DNA of 64,000 bases from an uncultured Verrucomicrobia subdivision 3 bacterium (GCA_903918885.1 CAIXFY010000027.1:1-64000); one strand, 5' to 3'. Positions 1-10,187 are shown, counted from the first letter of the stretch. The notes: generated by a model from the sequence alone, not told the origin. A program made the numbers and translations.

Positions 1-199
1 CATTCTACAGATTTTAAGCCTCACGCTCTTTGAGAAAACGCCCATTTTACAGGCGCTTGCTCAACTGCCACCTGCTACACAACCGCCAGACACCGAAAAT
101 CATCAATGTTTACTCGGTTTTTAAACCGGACAGTAGTGTTAAAAACTATATTCCGCCTATCCTCTTATTAGGCATCACGTCAAAGAGAGAGGGAACCGT

Positions 200-1333
200 T
201 TACTGCTTCCACCGCGCACCAATACCCAACGTTTTTTTTGCATATTCCAAGCTCCGCTCAGTATCAATTCTTTGCTGTCGCATCAGGGCTGACGCGTATT
301 CGGGCGGCTGCTTTCCATCGTCTGCGATGAGCATGCTTCCCATGAAGGGCTGCCCCTTGCGCGCCAAAGCCAGAAACTGGGCGAAGTCGGGCGTTCGCGC
401 CTTGGGATACTGTTTCCAAAAATCAGGCTCAAAGTAAGGCAGGACCTGCGGCGGCCGACCCGTGATGATCTCCAGATAAAAGACAGGCTTTGGACAAAGT
501 TCTGTGAATCGGCCAACTATCCGTTTAAAATCAACCGCGCCATCCCCGAGGGCAACCCATTGGAACGCCGCGCCGCGCGGGTGTTCATAGATTACGGAGT
601 CACGCATATGAGTGGCCAACACATGCGGCCCGAGAATTTCAAACGCCATTACGGGATCCTCCATCATCTGCACCGAATTACCAGCGTCAAAGCAACAGCC
701 GACAAAGTCGCTGCCCGCCTCCTCGATCAGAAGCTTCATATCCCGCGCTTGAATTTCGCCATGATTCTCAATGGCGATTCTCATCCCCGCATCCATCGCC
801 TGTGAACGGACGCTGTGCAGGGTCTTGATGGCGCTCTCAATCATGGCATCGAGTGGCCCCAGATGTTGGCGGTCCTCGGCCACACCCATGATCGTCCGAA
901 ACGTATTTGCTCCCAGCGCCTTCGCTTGATGGATGCATTCGGTCAAATATTTGACTGGATCTCCCTGCTTTTTCTTCCACGACTCAGACTGTTCGCAAAA
1001 GCAACCGAATTCCGGCTCAATCTTGATCCCAAGCCGCGCGGCTTGTTCCCTGACTAGTTTAAAATACGCTTCGTCGTGACTTTCAAACGAGTCGGGACTC
1101 AACATGACAGCGTCAAGCTTGAGGCTGGCGGCATAATCCAGAATCTGGGGGGCTTTCCACTTAAGGCTACGGATGGAATATGGGGCCAGACCCAACAGGA
1201 TTTGCTCCTTGGGCTGGGCTGCAAGGGATGCAAAAGGCGTCAGCGCGAGGGCGGTGGCACCACCCAGTGTTCGCAAGAAATCCCGGCGGCTGGTAGCGGT
1301 TTGACTCGGGACCTGTTCCAAGAGATTGCTCAT
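200..1333 (-). CDS. Sugar phosphate isomerase/epimerase-like TIM-barrel protein with Tat-type signal (RRDFLRTLGG)
   Basis: 386-aa ORF; probable start at MSNLLEQ; twin-Arg motif; xylose-isomerase-like TIM-barrel pattern (EPEFGCF, AIENHGE, DAGN). Confidence 0.8.
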   Translation of the reverse strand: MSNLLEQVPSQTATSRRDFLRTLGGATALALTPFASLAAQPKEQILLGLAPYSIRSLKWKAPQILDYAASLKLDAVMLSPDSFESHDEAYFKLVREQAARLGIKIEPEFGCFCEQSESWKKKQGDPVKYLTECIHQAKALGANTFRTIMGVAEDRQHLGPLDAMIESAIKTLHSVRSQAMDAGMRIAIENHGEIQARDMKLLIEEAGSDFVGCCFDAGNSVQMMEDPVMAFEILGPHVLATHMRDSVIYEHPRGAAFQWVALGDGAVDFKRIVGRFTELCPKPVFYLEIITGRPPQVLPYFEPDFWKQYPKARTPDFAQFLALARKGQPFMGSMLIADDGKQPPEYASALMRQQRIDTERSLEYAKKTLGIGARWKQ

Positions 1334-1504
1334 CCTTGGAATGTAAGCAGGCCGGGCCAATCCGACAAGCGCAGTAATGATTTTTTAGCGAGTGATTGGC
1401 TGGAAGGGCGACGGGATATCCCGAAGTGTAAGCAAGGAACTTCAGCCCGACAGCGAAGCGTTCAGCAAGCTGGCGAAGGCTGCGCAGCAGCGCAACCCTC
1501 CCTG

Positions 1505-2875
1505 TTACAAATATTCGCGCTTCCCGATGATTCCGGGCTGAGGTATGGGGTATTTGCCTTGGGCATCGGAAACCAGCGGTCCGGCCGAACTCATGGTCAG
1601 CGTATCGATGCCCGGGCCAAACTCGTGAGAGCAGTTCAACATTTCGTCGTAGGTGATGACTTGACCCGTGTGCGCCGCCATGCGCCCCATTGAAGTGACC
1701 AGGCTGGCTTCCACCCCTCGCTTGACTTCGTTATAGGGCGTATCATTTCGGATGGCCTCAATCAGTTCGTCCCATTCGAGCTGATAGGGATTGGGCTCCG
1801 GCTGGGGAAAGGCCCAAACAAGATCCGCTTTCGCCCTGCTTTGGCCCTTGAAAATGCTCGCGTGGGAGGGCGTGTGGCCGCCGGTCGAGATGATGGCATT
1901 TCCCTTGGTCCCATGCGCATGGCTGGAGTGATCCACCAGACAGCCGGCCATGCATCGTCCTTCCATGAAGAGTTTCGCGCCATCAGCAAACGTGTATTCG
2001 ACGCTGTAATTGTCAAAATTCTGGTCCACGTAATTTCCCCGGTAATTGCGGCCGCCGCTGGCCTGAGCCATCACCGGCCAAGCATCTTTCATCCAGCAGC
2101 ATTCGTCGATGTTGTGAATGTAATAATCGCTGAAACACCCACCGTCGGACCAGAGAAAGCTTTGAAAGCGCTCAACTTGATAGAGTAGGTCGGTCTTGTC
2201 CGCAGGCTTCGGAAGGGAGCAAAAAGAGGAAATCGGGGCGTGCATCCGGTAGGCGCGCATGAACAAGATGTCGCCTATTTCGCCTTGTTTAATCCGGTCC
2301 GCAAGTTCGTGGCGGGCCTTGCAGTGCCGGCACATCAGGCCGACGCCCACTTTGAGATTCTTTTTCACCGATTCCTCGCCCAACTGGAACATCCGCTTGC
2401 TGGTCGGACCGTCCACCGTGACCGGCTTTTCCATGAACACATTGAGATTCTTCTGAATGGCATAGCCGAAATGAACCCAGCGAAACGCCGACGGGGTGGC
2501 GAAGATGGCCACGTCCCCCGGCTTTAAACAATCCATCGCCTGCTTGTAAGCGTCGAAGCCCAGGAACTTGCGGTCCTCAGGCACATCGACCAACGCTCCT
2601 TTGCGCGCGAGATCTTTGTAACTAGCTGTGAGGCGTTTCTCGAAGACATCGGCCATGGCGACCAGCTTGATGGGGCCGCTGGTGGTGGAAAGCGCCTGGT
2701 GGGCCGCGCCAGTCCCGCGTCTACCGCAACCGATGAGCGCCACTTGGATCATGTCCGACCCGGCGGCATAAACTTTTGGAAGAACCACTCCGGCAAGCGC
2801 GGAAGCGGCGACCAAGGTGCCTGAAGTTTTTAGAAACTCACGGCGAGAGGTCACTATTTGGTTCTTTGCGCTCAT
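1505..2875 (-). CDS. Gfo/Idh/MocA family oxidoreductase with Tat signal
   Basis: RREFLKTSG twin-Arg; IQVALIGCGRRGTGA NAD-binding fold; FMEKPVTVD motif. Confidence 0.9.
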   Translation of the reverse strand: MSAKNQIVTSRREFLKTSGTLVAASALAGVVLPKVYAAGSDMIQVALIGCGRRGTGAAHQALSTTSGPIKLVAMADVFEKRLTASYKDLARKGALVDVPEDRKFLGFDAYKQAMDCLKPGDVAIFATPSAFRWVHFGYAIQKNLNVFMEKPVTVDGPTSKRMFQLGEESVKKNLKVGVGLMCRHCKARHELADRIKQGEIGDILFMRAYRMHAPISSFCSLPKPADKTDLLYQVERFQSFLWSDGGCFSDYYIHNIDECCWMKDAWPVMAQASGGRNYRGNYVDQNFDNYSVEYTFADGAKLFMEGRCMAGCLVDHSSHAHGTKGNAIISTGGHTPSHASIFKGQSRAKADLVWAFPQPEPNPYQLEWDELIEAIRNDTPYNEVKRGVEASLVTSMGRMAAHTGQVITYDEMLNCSHEFGPGIDTLTMSSAGPLVSDAQGKYPIPQPGIIGKREYL

Positions 2876-3046
2876 TGTTTTAATCGGGATTTCCCATTTG
2901 GTTTATTGCCCACTACCGGCGTGGGCTCTTTTGCATGGTTTTTCTGATTTTCGTCCTGCTTCCTGGAATTGCAAGTCTATTTTTTAGTCCACCGCCGAGT
3001 TTTTTGCGGCACGGGAAGTGTTGCAATCCCAATTTTGGCCCCCGTT

Positions 3047-3364
3047 TCATTTGGCCTTGGACGGACTACGGCGCAGGTTGGCTTTGATGCGTTGCAGGGT
3101 GCCCACGCTTTCACTTTTCAGATAGCCTCGTTGCGCCACCGTCAGCTTGTCCGTCTTGAGGGATTGCCGAATTAGCTTGCTGCCAACTTTTGCCCGCGCA
3201 AAATAAATGCCTGATGGAACGTAGCGAGAAATGTTGGCAACCGATGACTTTATACCAATTGCTGATTCTTTGTGCGCTGAATTTGCGGTCATGCACAGAG
3301 TGTCAAATATCGGTATCAAATTGTTAAATATGCTCTCGCGGCGAATCTGAAACAGCCTTATCAT
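3047..3364 (-). pseudogene. Truncated tyrosine-recombinase/integrase N-terminal remnant
   Basis: RYVPSGIYFARAKVGSKLIRQSLKTDKLTVAQR resembles the N-terminal AP2/SAM-like arm of phage-type integrases; no catalytic domain; adjacent to a tRNA. Confidence 0.5.
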
Positions 3365-3374
3365 GTTAGGCTTT

Positions 3375-3450
3375 GGGCCCGTAGCTCAATGGTTAGAGCA
3401 GAGGACTCATAATCCTTTGGTTCTCGGTTCAAGTCCGAGCGGGCCCACCA
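3375..3450 (+). tRNA. tRNA-Ile2 (anticodon CAU, lysidine-type)
   Basis: GGGCCCG/CGGGCCC acceptor stem, encoded CCA, CTCATAA anticodon loop, GGTTCAAGTCC T-arm; body closely resembles bacterial tRNA-Ile2. Confidence 0.9.
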
Positions 3451-4575
3451 TCAACCCAAATTTTTCCGCAGCGCCGCCGCGATTTGAATGAAGACTTTTC
3501 CTGCCGCGTGATTCGGCGTGGAAACCACAATCGGCATGCCGCGGTCGCCGCCTTCGCGGATTTCGGTGAAGAGCGGAATCTCGCCGAGGAAGGGAACATT
3601 CTGCCGCGCGGCTTCTTCCTGGCCGCCGCCGTGACCAAAAATTTCCACGCGCTCGCCGTTCGGCGTGGTGAAGTAGCTCATGTTTTCAACGATGCCGAGG
3701 ATGGGCACGTTCACCTTGTTGAACATCGCGATGCCTTTGCGCACGACGCCGAGCGACGCTTCCTGCGGCGTGCTGATGATGACGCCGCCATCCAGCGGCA
3801 CAGTCTGGCAAAGCGAAAGCTGCGCGTCGCCCGTGCCCGGCGGCAAATCCACGAGCAGGAAATCCAAATCGCCCCACTCCACGGCGAGGAGGAATTGATT
3901 GATGGTCTTCGTGATCATCGGCCCGCGCCAGATGACCGGCTGGTCGTCATTCAACAAAAGTCCGATGCTCATCACCTTCACACCGTGCGCCATCGGCGGC
4001 ACGAGGCGCTCGGCGGCATTCACGGTCGGACGTTCGTGAACGCCCATCATCAGCGGAATGCTCGGCCCGTAAATGTCGCAATCCAGCAAGCCGACTTTCG
4101 CGCCGAGATGCGTCAGCGCGCAGGCGAGATTCACAGAGCAGGTAGATTTGCCGACGCCGCCCTTGCCGCTGGCGACGGCGATGATGCGCTTCACGCCGGG
4201 CACTTTGTTCTGATTACCGAACGCGTTGGTGGTTCCCGCACTTTGCCCGGCGGCAGGTTGCCGCACCTCGACGATGGCTTGGTTCACGCCGGGAAGTTTT
4301 TTCAAAATCAGCTCGGCCTCGGTTTTGATTTGGCGCGCGGCGTCCGGATTGGGCGAAGTCAGTTGCAACACCACGCTCACCGCGCCGTTGGCGGCGGAGA
4401 TTTCCTTGATGAGTCCGAAGGAAACGATGTCGCGGGAATAGCCGGGATATTTCACGGCGGTCAGCGCGTGTTTGATGTCGTCGTTCGAAAGCATGGCGGA
4501 CAAAATGCCATTCATACTGGCGAACGCAAAATCTATTTCACACCGTCGCGTTTTCGCCACGCTTTTGGTTTGCAC
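3451..4575 (-). CDS. Mrp/NBP35 family Fe-S carrier ATPase (N-terminal MIP18/DUF59 domain); true start probably downstream, at MLSNDDIKHAL or MNGILS
   Basis: VASGKGGVGKSTCSVNLA deviant Walker A; DLPPGTGD; MSYF motif. Confidence 0.93.
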   Translation of the reverse strand: MQTKSVAKTRRCEIDFAFASMNGILSAMLSNDDIKHALTAVKYPGYSRDIVSFGLIKEISAANGAVSVVLQLTSPNPDAARQIKTEAELILKKLPGVNQAIVEVRQPAAGQSAGTTNAFGNQNKVPGVKRIIAVASGKGGVGKSTCSVNLACALTHLGAKVGLLDCDIYGPSIPLMMGVHERPTVNAAERLVPPMAHGVKVMSIGLLLNDDQPVIWRGPMITKTINQFLLAVEWGDLDFLLVDLPPGTGDAQLSLCQTVPLDGGVIISTPQEASLGVVRKGIAMFNKVNVPILGIVENMSYFTTPNGERVEIFGHGGGQEEAARQNVPFLGEIPLFTEIREGGDRGMPIVVSTPNHAAGKVFIQIAAALRKNLG

Positions 4576-4614
4576 AAAGGTCGCGGAAGTGGGAGATTGT
4601 CCGCCTATTTATAA

Positions 4615-4629
4615 TTAGAATCATTCTAA
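4615..4629. promoter_or_regulatory. Fur-family-like operator TTAGAAT-C-ATTCTAA overlapping a TATAAT (4610-4615)
   Basis: Perfect 7-1-7 inverted repeat between divergent mrp and sufD. Confidence 0.6.
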
Positions 4630-4631
4630 AC

Positions 4632-5969
4632 ATGACGTCAAACGCAAATAACGGAACGGAATCTCTTGTCGCCGCCTTTTCCAAGTCGGAATCTAGTGCG
4701 CAGCCGAAGTGGCTGGCGCCGGTGCGCAAAGCTGGCATCGCGAGCTTCGCCGAACTGGGCTTTCCGAAGTTGAGCGACGAAGATTGGCGCTTCACCAACG
4801 TCGCGCCCATCGCGCAACTGCCGTTCACGCTTGCCACCCAAGTCGCCGTCAACGGCGCCGAGTCCAAGCTGATTGCGGAATCGGTTTTTGATAAGCTGCC
4901 CGGCCATCGGCTGGTGTTCGTGAACGGATTTTTCTGCGCCAAGCTTTCTAACATCAAGCCGGTCAGCGGCGGTGCGCGCATCAAAAATCTCGCGACCACG
5001 CTCACCAAGGATACCGCGCTCATCGAAAAGCATCTCGCTAAATACGCGCACACGGCGAACAACACTTTCGCTTCGTTGAACCAGGCGTTTTTCACTGATG
5101 GAGCATTTATTTTTGTGCCGAAAGGCGTGGAAGTCGCTGAACCGGTTCAGCTCATTTATATTTCTTCGGCGAAGCAGATTGGCGAAACGATTTTGCCGCG
5201 TAATCTCATCATCGCCGAGGCGAACAGCAAATTGACCGTTGTCGAAAGCTACCTCAGCACGGGCAATGTGGCTTACTTTACCAACGCGGTGACGGAAATC
5301 TTCGCCGGCGACAATGCCAATGTCGAACACGTCAAACTGCAAGACGAAGCGACTAACGCATATCACATCGCGACCATCGCGGGCGAGTTTGGCCGCGCGA
5401 GCAATGTCAGTGTCCACTCCATCGCCTTGGGCGCGAAGATTTCGCGCAACAACATCCGCACGAATCTTGCAGGCGAAGGTTTGGAATGCATTCTTAATGG
5501 ACTTTACCTCACGAAAGATGAACAGCTTGCCGACCATCACATGATTGTCGAACACGCGCAGCCGCATTGCGCGAGCCACGAATATTTTAACGGCATTTTG
5601 GACGACAAATCGAAGGGTGTTTTCCATGGTCGAATTCTCGTCCGAGAAATCGCGCAAAAGACCGATGCAAAACAGACGAACAAAAATCTGCTGCTTTCCG
5701 ACGACGCGACGGCAGACACAAAGCCGCAATTGGAGATTTACGCGGACGATGTGAAATGCACTCACGGCGCGACCATTGGTCAATTGAACAGTGAGAGCAT
5801 TTTTTATCTCCGTTCGCGCGGCATGAGTTTGGACACAGCGAAACAAATGTTGATTCACGCGTTCGCGGGCGAAATCATTGAACGCATCAAATGCGAACCG
5901 GCGCGCGAGGTGATTGACAAGCTCGTGTGGGATCGCCTCGAAGCAAATCCGCATTTGCTCGGAAAGTAA
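4632..5969 (+). CDS. sufD: Fe-S cluster assembly protein SufD
   Basis: 445-aa ORF; SufBD core (HGATIGQLNSESIFYLRSRGM; FHGRILVREIAQKTDAKQTNKNLLLS). Confidence 0.93.
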   Translation: MTSNANNGTESLVAAFSKSESSAQPKWLAPVRKAGIASFAELGFPKLSDEDWRFTNVAPIAQLPFTLATQVAVNGAESKLIAESVFDKLPGHRLVFVNGFFCAKLSNIKPVSGGARIKNLATTLTKDTALIEKHLAKYAHTANNTFASLNQAFFTDGAFIFVPKGVEVAEPVQLIYISSAKQIGETILPRNLIIAEANSKLTVVESYLSTGNVAYFTNAVTEIFAGDNANVEHVKLQDEATNAYHIATIAGEFGRASNVSVHSIALGAKISRNNIRTNLAGEGLECILNGLYLTKDEQLADHHMIVEHAQPHCASHEYFNGILDDKSKGVFHGRILVREIAQKTDAKQTNKNLLLSDDATADTKPQLEIYADDVKCTHGATIGQLNSESIFYLRSRGMSLDTAKQMLIHAFAGEIIERIKCEPAREVIDKLVWDRLEANPHLLGK

Positions 5970-5971
5970 AA

Positions 5972-6427
5972 ATGTTCGACGACATCAACGACCTTTATCA
6001 GCAGGTCATTCTGGATCACTGCAAGCAGCCGCGTAATTTCCATGAGCTACCGCAGTGCTCCTGCTCGGCGCAAGGTTTTAATCCGCTGTGCGGCGACAAT
6101 CTGAAATTGTTCCTCACGCTGGACGGCGATGTGATCAAGGACGCGGGTTTCACCGGCTCCGGTTGTTGTATTTCCAAAGCCTCCGCGTCGCTGCTCACGG
6201 ACAACGTCAAAGGCAAAACCAAGGCCGAAGCGGAGCAGATGTTCGAGCGCGTTCGCGATTTGGTGACCACCGGAAAAACCACGGGCGACGTCGGCAAACT
6301 GGCGGTGTTCGCAGGCGTTTACAAATATCCGGCGCGCGTGAAGTGTGCGATTCTGGCGTGGCATGCGCTCATCGGTGCGCTCAGAGGTGAGGCCGCGCCC
6401 GTCAGCACGGAAAATGAGAAGACGTGA
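5972..6427 (+). CDS. sufU: SufU-type iron-sulfur scaffold / sulfur relay protein
   Basis: NPLCGDNLKLFL, GSGCCISKASASLL, CAILAWHAL motifs. Confidence 0.93.
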   Translation: MFDDINDLYQQVILDHCKQPRNFHELPQCSCSAQGFNPLCGDNLKLFLTLDGDVIKDAGFTGSGCCISKASASLLTDNVKGKTKAEAEQMFERVRDLVTTGKTTGDVGKLAVFAGVYKYPARVKCAILAWHALIGALRGEAAPVSTENEKT

Positions 6428-6466
6428 TTTGATTTTAGCCGTAGGAACGGCGAAGATGATTCCATT

Positions 6467-7024
6467 ATGAGTGAACAAAAGATTTTGACCCGCGACGTGG
6501 AAGCCTCCGTCGTTCCCATCGGCACCAAGGTCACGCTGCAAAAAGGCGAGACGGCGCACATCACGCAATCGCTCGGTGGCAGTTTCACCGTCATTGTGAA
6601 CGGCAACATGTTCCGCATCGGCGAAAAGGACGCGGACGCTTTGGGCATTGAAGTCAAAGTTGCGCCCGCCGGTTCGCCCACCGCCACGCCGAGCGGACCG
6701 CTGACGCAGGAAGATTTGGAAAAGAAAGTTTGGGAGCAGCTCAAAACCTGTTACGACCCGGAAATTCCCGTGAACGTCGTGGATCTCGGTTTGATTTACG
6801 ACTGCCACCTCACGCCGATTGGCGAAAATAATTTCAAGGCCGATGTGAAAATGACTTTGACTGCACCCGGTTGTGGCATGGGTCCGGTGCTGGCGCAAGA
6901 TGTGCAGAACAAACTCATCTCGCTCGAACCGATTGACGAAGCGAATGTCGAGTTGGTCTGGGATCCGCCGTGGAATCAAGGCATGATGACCGAAGCGGCG
7001 AAACTGCAACTGGGGCTGCTTTGA
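6467..7024 (+). CDS. sufT: SufT-type Fe-S assembly protein (MIP18/DUF59)
   Basis: CYDPEIPVNVVDLGLIYD ... TLTAPGCGMGPVLAQDV ... VWDPPW. Confidence 0.9.
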   Translation: MSEQKILTRDVEASVVPIGTKVTLQKGETAHITQSLGGSFTVIVNGNMFRIGEKDADALGIEVKVAPAGSPTATPSGPLTQEDLEKKVWEQLKTCYDPEIPVNVVDLGLIYDCHLTPIGENNFKADVKMTLTAPGCGMGPVLAQDVQNKLISLEPIDEANVELVWDPPWNQGMMTEAAKLQLGLL

Positions 7025-7089
7025 ATAATTCAATTTGGAAAGCAGGAAGACGGGAATGAAATTCATGCTTTCCTGCTTTCGTTATAAAA

Positions 7090-8313
7090 ATGACTGACTG
7101 GACAAAACTACGCGCCGATTTTCCGATCCTGAACCAACAAGTTCACGGCAAACCGCTCGTTTATTTCGACAACGCGGCCACTTCGCAAAAACCACGTTTC
7201 GTAATCGACGCGCTCGTCCACTATTACGAGCGCGACAACGCAAATGTCCATCGTGGTATCCACGAATTGAGCAATCGCTCGACGAATGCCTTTGAAGCAG
7301 CCCGTGCGCGCACCGCAAAATTTCTCAACGCCCGCAGCGCCGACGAAATCATCTGGACGCGCGGCACCACCGAAGCCATTAACCTCGTCGCCGCCACTTG
7401 GGGGGCGAAGCATCTTAAGGCCGGCGATGTCATCCTGCTCACCGAAGTTGAGCATCACAGCAACCTCGTGCCATGGCAGATGCTCGCACAGAAAACCGGT
7501 GCGAAGATTGCCTACATTCCCGTCACCGGCGACGAAGGCACTCTGGATTTGTCCAAGCTCGATTCACTGCTCACCTCGCAGGTGAAGTTGCTCTCGATGG
7601 TTCACATCTCGAACTCGATGGGCACTATCAATCCTGTTGCTGAACTCTGTGCGAAGGCCCGCAAGCTTGGCATCGTCACGCTCGTGGACGGTGCGCAGAG
7701 CGCGGGGCATCTGCCGGTGGACTTGCAGGCCATTGGCTGTGATTTCTTTGCGTTCAGCGGACACAAGATTTGCGGGCCGACCGGCATCGGCGCGCTTTAC
7801 GGGCGCACCGAGATTTTGGAAACGATGCCGCCGTATCAGGGCGGTGGAGAAATGATTCTGACGGTCGGTTACGACAAGACGGAATTTAAGCCCGCGCCGC
7901 ATCGGTTTGAGGCCGGCACGCCGGACATTTCCGGGCCAATCGGTTTGCACGCCGCGATGGATTATCTCGACGCCGTCGGCCGCGAAAAAATTTGGCAACA
8001 CGATCAGGAACTGGCGAATTACGCCTGCGAAAAACTTTCCGCGCTGAAAAACATTCGCATCTTCGGTCCGAAACAGAACCGCGCCGGGTTGGTAAGTTTT
8101 TTGCTGAAGGATGTTCACGCGCACGACGTGGTGACGCTGGCGGATCAGGGTGGAGTGGCGTTGCGCGGCGGGCATCACTGCACGCAGCCGTTGATGCACA
8201 AGCTCGGCGTGGAATCCACCGCGCGCGCGAGTTTTTATTTTTACAACACGAAGGCCGAAGTGGACGTTTTCGTGGACGTCATCAAGGAAATCCAAAAATT
8301 CTTCGCGCAGTAA
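7090..8313 (+). CDS. sufS: SufS-type cysteine desulfurase
   Basis: PLVYFDNAATSQKP; TEVEHHSNLVPWQ; FSGHKICGPTGIGALYG; RGGHHCTQP. Confidence 0.95.
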   Translation: MTDWTKLRADFPILNQQVHGKPLVYFDNAATSQKPRFVIDALVHYYERDNANVHRGIHELSNRSTNAFEAARARTAKFLNARSADEIIWTRGTTEAINLVAATWGAKHLKAGDVILLTEVEHHSNLVPWQMLAQKTGAKIAYIPVTGDEGTLDLSKLDSLLTSQVKLLSMVHISNSMGTINPVAELCAKARKLGIVTLVDGAQSAGHLPVDLQAIGCDFFAFSGHKICGPTGIGALYGRTEILETMPPYQGGGEMILTVGYDKTEFKPAPHRFEAGTPDISGPIGLHAAMDYLDAVGREKIWQHDQELANYACEKLSALKNIRIFGPKQNRAGLVSFLLKDVHAHDVVTLADQGGVALRGGHHCTQPLMHKLGVESTARASFYFYNTKAEVDVFVDVIKEIQKFFAQ

Positions 8314-8316
8314 GGT

Positions 8317-8386
8317 TTTGCCACCGAGTCACAGAGAACACAGAGCAAGATTTCCTCTCGGTGACCTCTGTGTCTCGGTGGCAAAA
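8317..8386. repeat. REP-like palindrome, CACAGAG family copy 1
   Basis: GCCACCGAGTCACAGAGAACACAGAG ... CTCTGTGTCTCGGTGGC between convergent sufS and ychF. Confidence 0.85.
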
Positions 8387-8387
8387 A

Positions 8388-9491
8388 TCACACATTAAAC
8401 TTGAACAGCAGCACGTCGCCGTCTTTGACGACGTATTCCTTGCCTTCCATGCGGTAAAGACCCTTTTCGCGCGCGGCGGCGACGGAGCCGAGTTTCACGA
8501 GGTCATCGTAAGCGACGGTTTCGGCCTTGATGAAGCCACGTTCGAAATCCGAGTGAATCACGCCGGCCGCCTTGGGCGCGGTGTCGCCGTTGTGAATCGT
8601 CCACGCGCGGACTTCCTTTTCGCCCGCCGTGAAATACGTCCGCAGGCCGAGCAGGTGGTAGGTCGCGCGGATGAGCGCGCCGACGCCGGATTCGCTGACG
8701 CCGAGTTCCTTGAGAAAATCTTTCGCCTCGGCTTCGGACAGGTCGATCAAATCGCTTTCGATTTGCGCGCTAATGACGACGGCTTCGCAGGCAAAATGGT
8801 GCGCGGTGTATTCGCGGACTTTCAGAACGAATGGATTTTGATCCGCCGTCGCCAAATCTGATTCCTTCACGTTGCACGCGAAAATCGTGGGCTTATCGGT
8901 CATCAGCCAGAACAGGCGCGAAATTGCCTTGTCTTCCGGCGTGAGTTCGAGCGTGAGCGCTGGCTTGCCGGCGTTGAGGTGCGGCTCGATTTTTTTTAGC
9001 ACGGCTTCCTGCGCGAGCGCTTCCTTGTCGCCGCGCTTGGCATCCTTGGCGACTGAATTCAACCGTTTTTGCACGGCTTCCAAGTCGGACAACACCAGCT
9101 CGGTGGTGATGGTTTCGATGTCGCGCACCGGATCAACGTTGCCGGCGACGTGATGGATGTCCGCGTCCTCGAAGCAGCGGACGACCTGCACGATGGCGTC
9201 CACTTCACGGATGTGCGTGAGAAATTTATTGCCCAGACCTTCGCCTTGCGACGCGCCTTTGACGAGGCCGGCGATGTCCACGAACTCGACGGCCGCCGGA
9301 ATGACGACGCCGGTCTTGGCGATGTTCTGCAAGACCTGCAACCGCGCGTCCGGCACGGTGACGATGCCGACGTTCGGGTCGATGGTGCAGAACGGATAGT
9401 TCGCGGCCTCGGCCTTGCGGGTGCGGGTGACGGCGTTGAAGAGGGTTGATTTGCCCACGTTGGGGAGTCCGACGATTCCGGCTTTTAGCAT
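8388..9491 (-). CDS. ychF: Redox-regulated ATPase YchF (Obg family)
   Basis: [37 protein letters not shown]. Confidence 0.96.
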   Translation of the reverse strand: MLKAGIVGLPNVGKSTLFNAVTRTRKAEAANYPFCTIDPNVGIVTVPDARLQVLQNIAKTGVVIPAAVEFVDIAGLVKGASQGEGLGNKFLTHIREVDAIVQVVRCFEDADIHHVAGNVDPVRDIETITTELVLSDLEAVQKRLNSVAKDAKRGDKEALAQEAVLKKIEPHLNAGKPALTLELTPEDKAISRLFWLMTDKPTIFACNVKESDLATADQNPFVLKVREYTAHHFACEAVVISAQIESDLIDLSEAEAKDFLKELGVSESGVGALIRATYHLLGLRTYFTAGEKEVRAWTIHNGDTAPKAAGVIHSDFERGFIKAETVAYDDLVKLGSVAAAREKGLYRMEGKEYVVKDGDVLLFKFNV

Positions 9492-9493
9492 AA

Positions 9494-10186
9494 TTAAAGT
9501 TTGTGTCTGGCAAGGTGCCAGGCGATTTGTGCGCCTTCAAATACGGCGGTGGCGATGAGGCACAGGCCGGAAAAATGTTGGAGGCGTAAAAGGGTTTGCT
9601 CGCTGAATTTTCCGTGGCCGCGCGAGACGGCAAAACTGAGAAACAAAAACCAAAAAACCGTTCCCGCGAAAACGGCGCCAACACAGGCCGCCTTGGCCGC
9701 GAACGCTTCGTCCACCCAATCATGCGCCATCAAGCTGGCGGAGAGCACCACCCACGCGACGAGCACGCCGAGGTTGGCGGCCACGCGAATGAAGCCGGTC
9801 GCAAAGGCGGAGTGCGGATGAATTTTTTGTTCGATGCGCGCCTCGATTTTTTCCGAGGCGGAATCCAGTTTCGTCGGCACCTTGACGGTTTGCGCCAGCA
9901 GAAATTTGAAGCCCAGAAACAGCAGGAAAACAAAACTCATCACCTGCATCGTGGCTTTGACCATGCCGTGATCGAAGAATTGCGACAGCCCGGTGAAGGA
10001 AATGCCGCAGTAAATCGCGTCCATCACCGCCGCGCCCAAGCCGATGAAAAACGCCCAGCGAAAACCGCGTTGCGCGCCCTCGTTGAGGATGGTCAGGTTG
10101 ATCGGCCCGACCGGAATCGAGGCGAAAATCAGCGCGCAGATGAAACCCGCCAGTGCCGACAGTAAGATGGGATGCGTCGCAGCCAT
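9494..10186 (-). CDS. LysE family translocator
   Basis: IPVGPINLTILNEGAQRGFRWAFFIGLGAA; multiple TM segments. Confidence 0.8.
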   Translation of the reverse strand: MAATHPILLSALAGFICALIFASIPVGPINLTILNEGAQRGFRWAFFIGLGAAVMDAIYCGISFTGLSQFFDHGMVKATMQVMSFVFLLFLGFKFLLAQTVKVPTKLDSASEKIEARIEQKIHPHSAFATGFIRVAANLGVLVAWVVLSASLMAHDWVDEAFAAKAACVGAVFAGTVFWFLFLSFAVSRGHGKFSEQTLLRLQHFSGLCLIATAVFEGAQIAWHLARHKL

Positions 10187-10187
10187 G

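Noticed and set aside
30-437. 135-aa plus ORF at window start
   Set aside because: Overlaps the 3' end of the sugar isomerase-like gene on the other strand; no homology signal.
3484-4614. 376-aa plus-strand ORF antisense to mrp
   Set aside because: Antisense shadow of a clearly coding Mrp ORF in GC-rich DNA; translation is His/Arg/Asp-rich with no recognisable domain.
4638-5954. 438-aa minus ORF antisense to sufD
   Set aside because: Shadow of sufD; composition typical of antisense translation.
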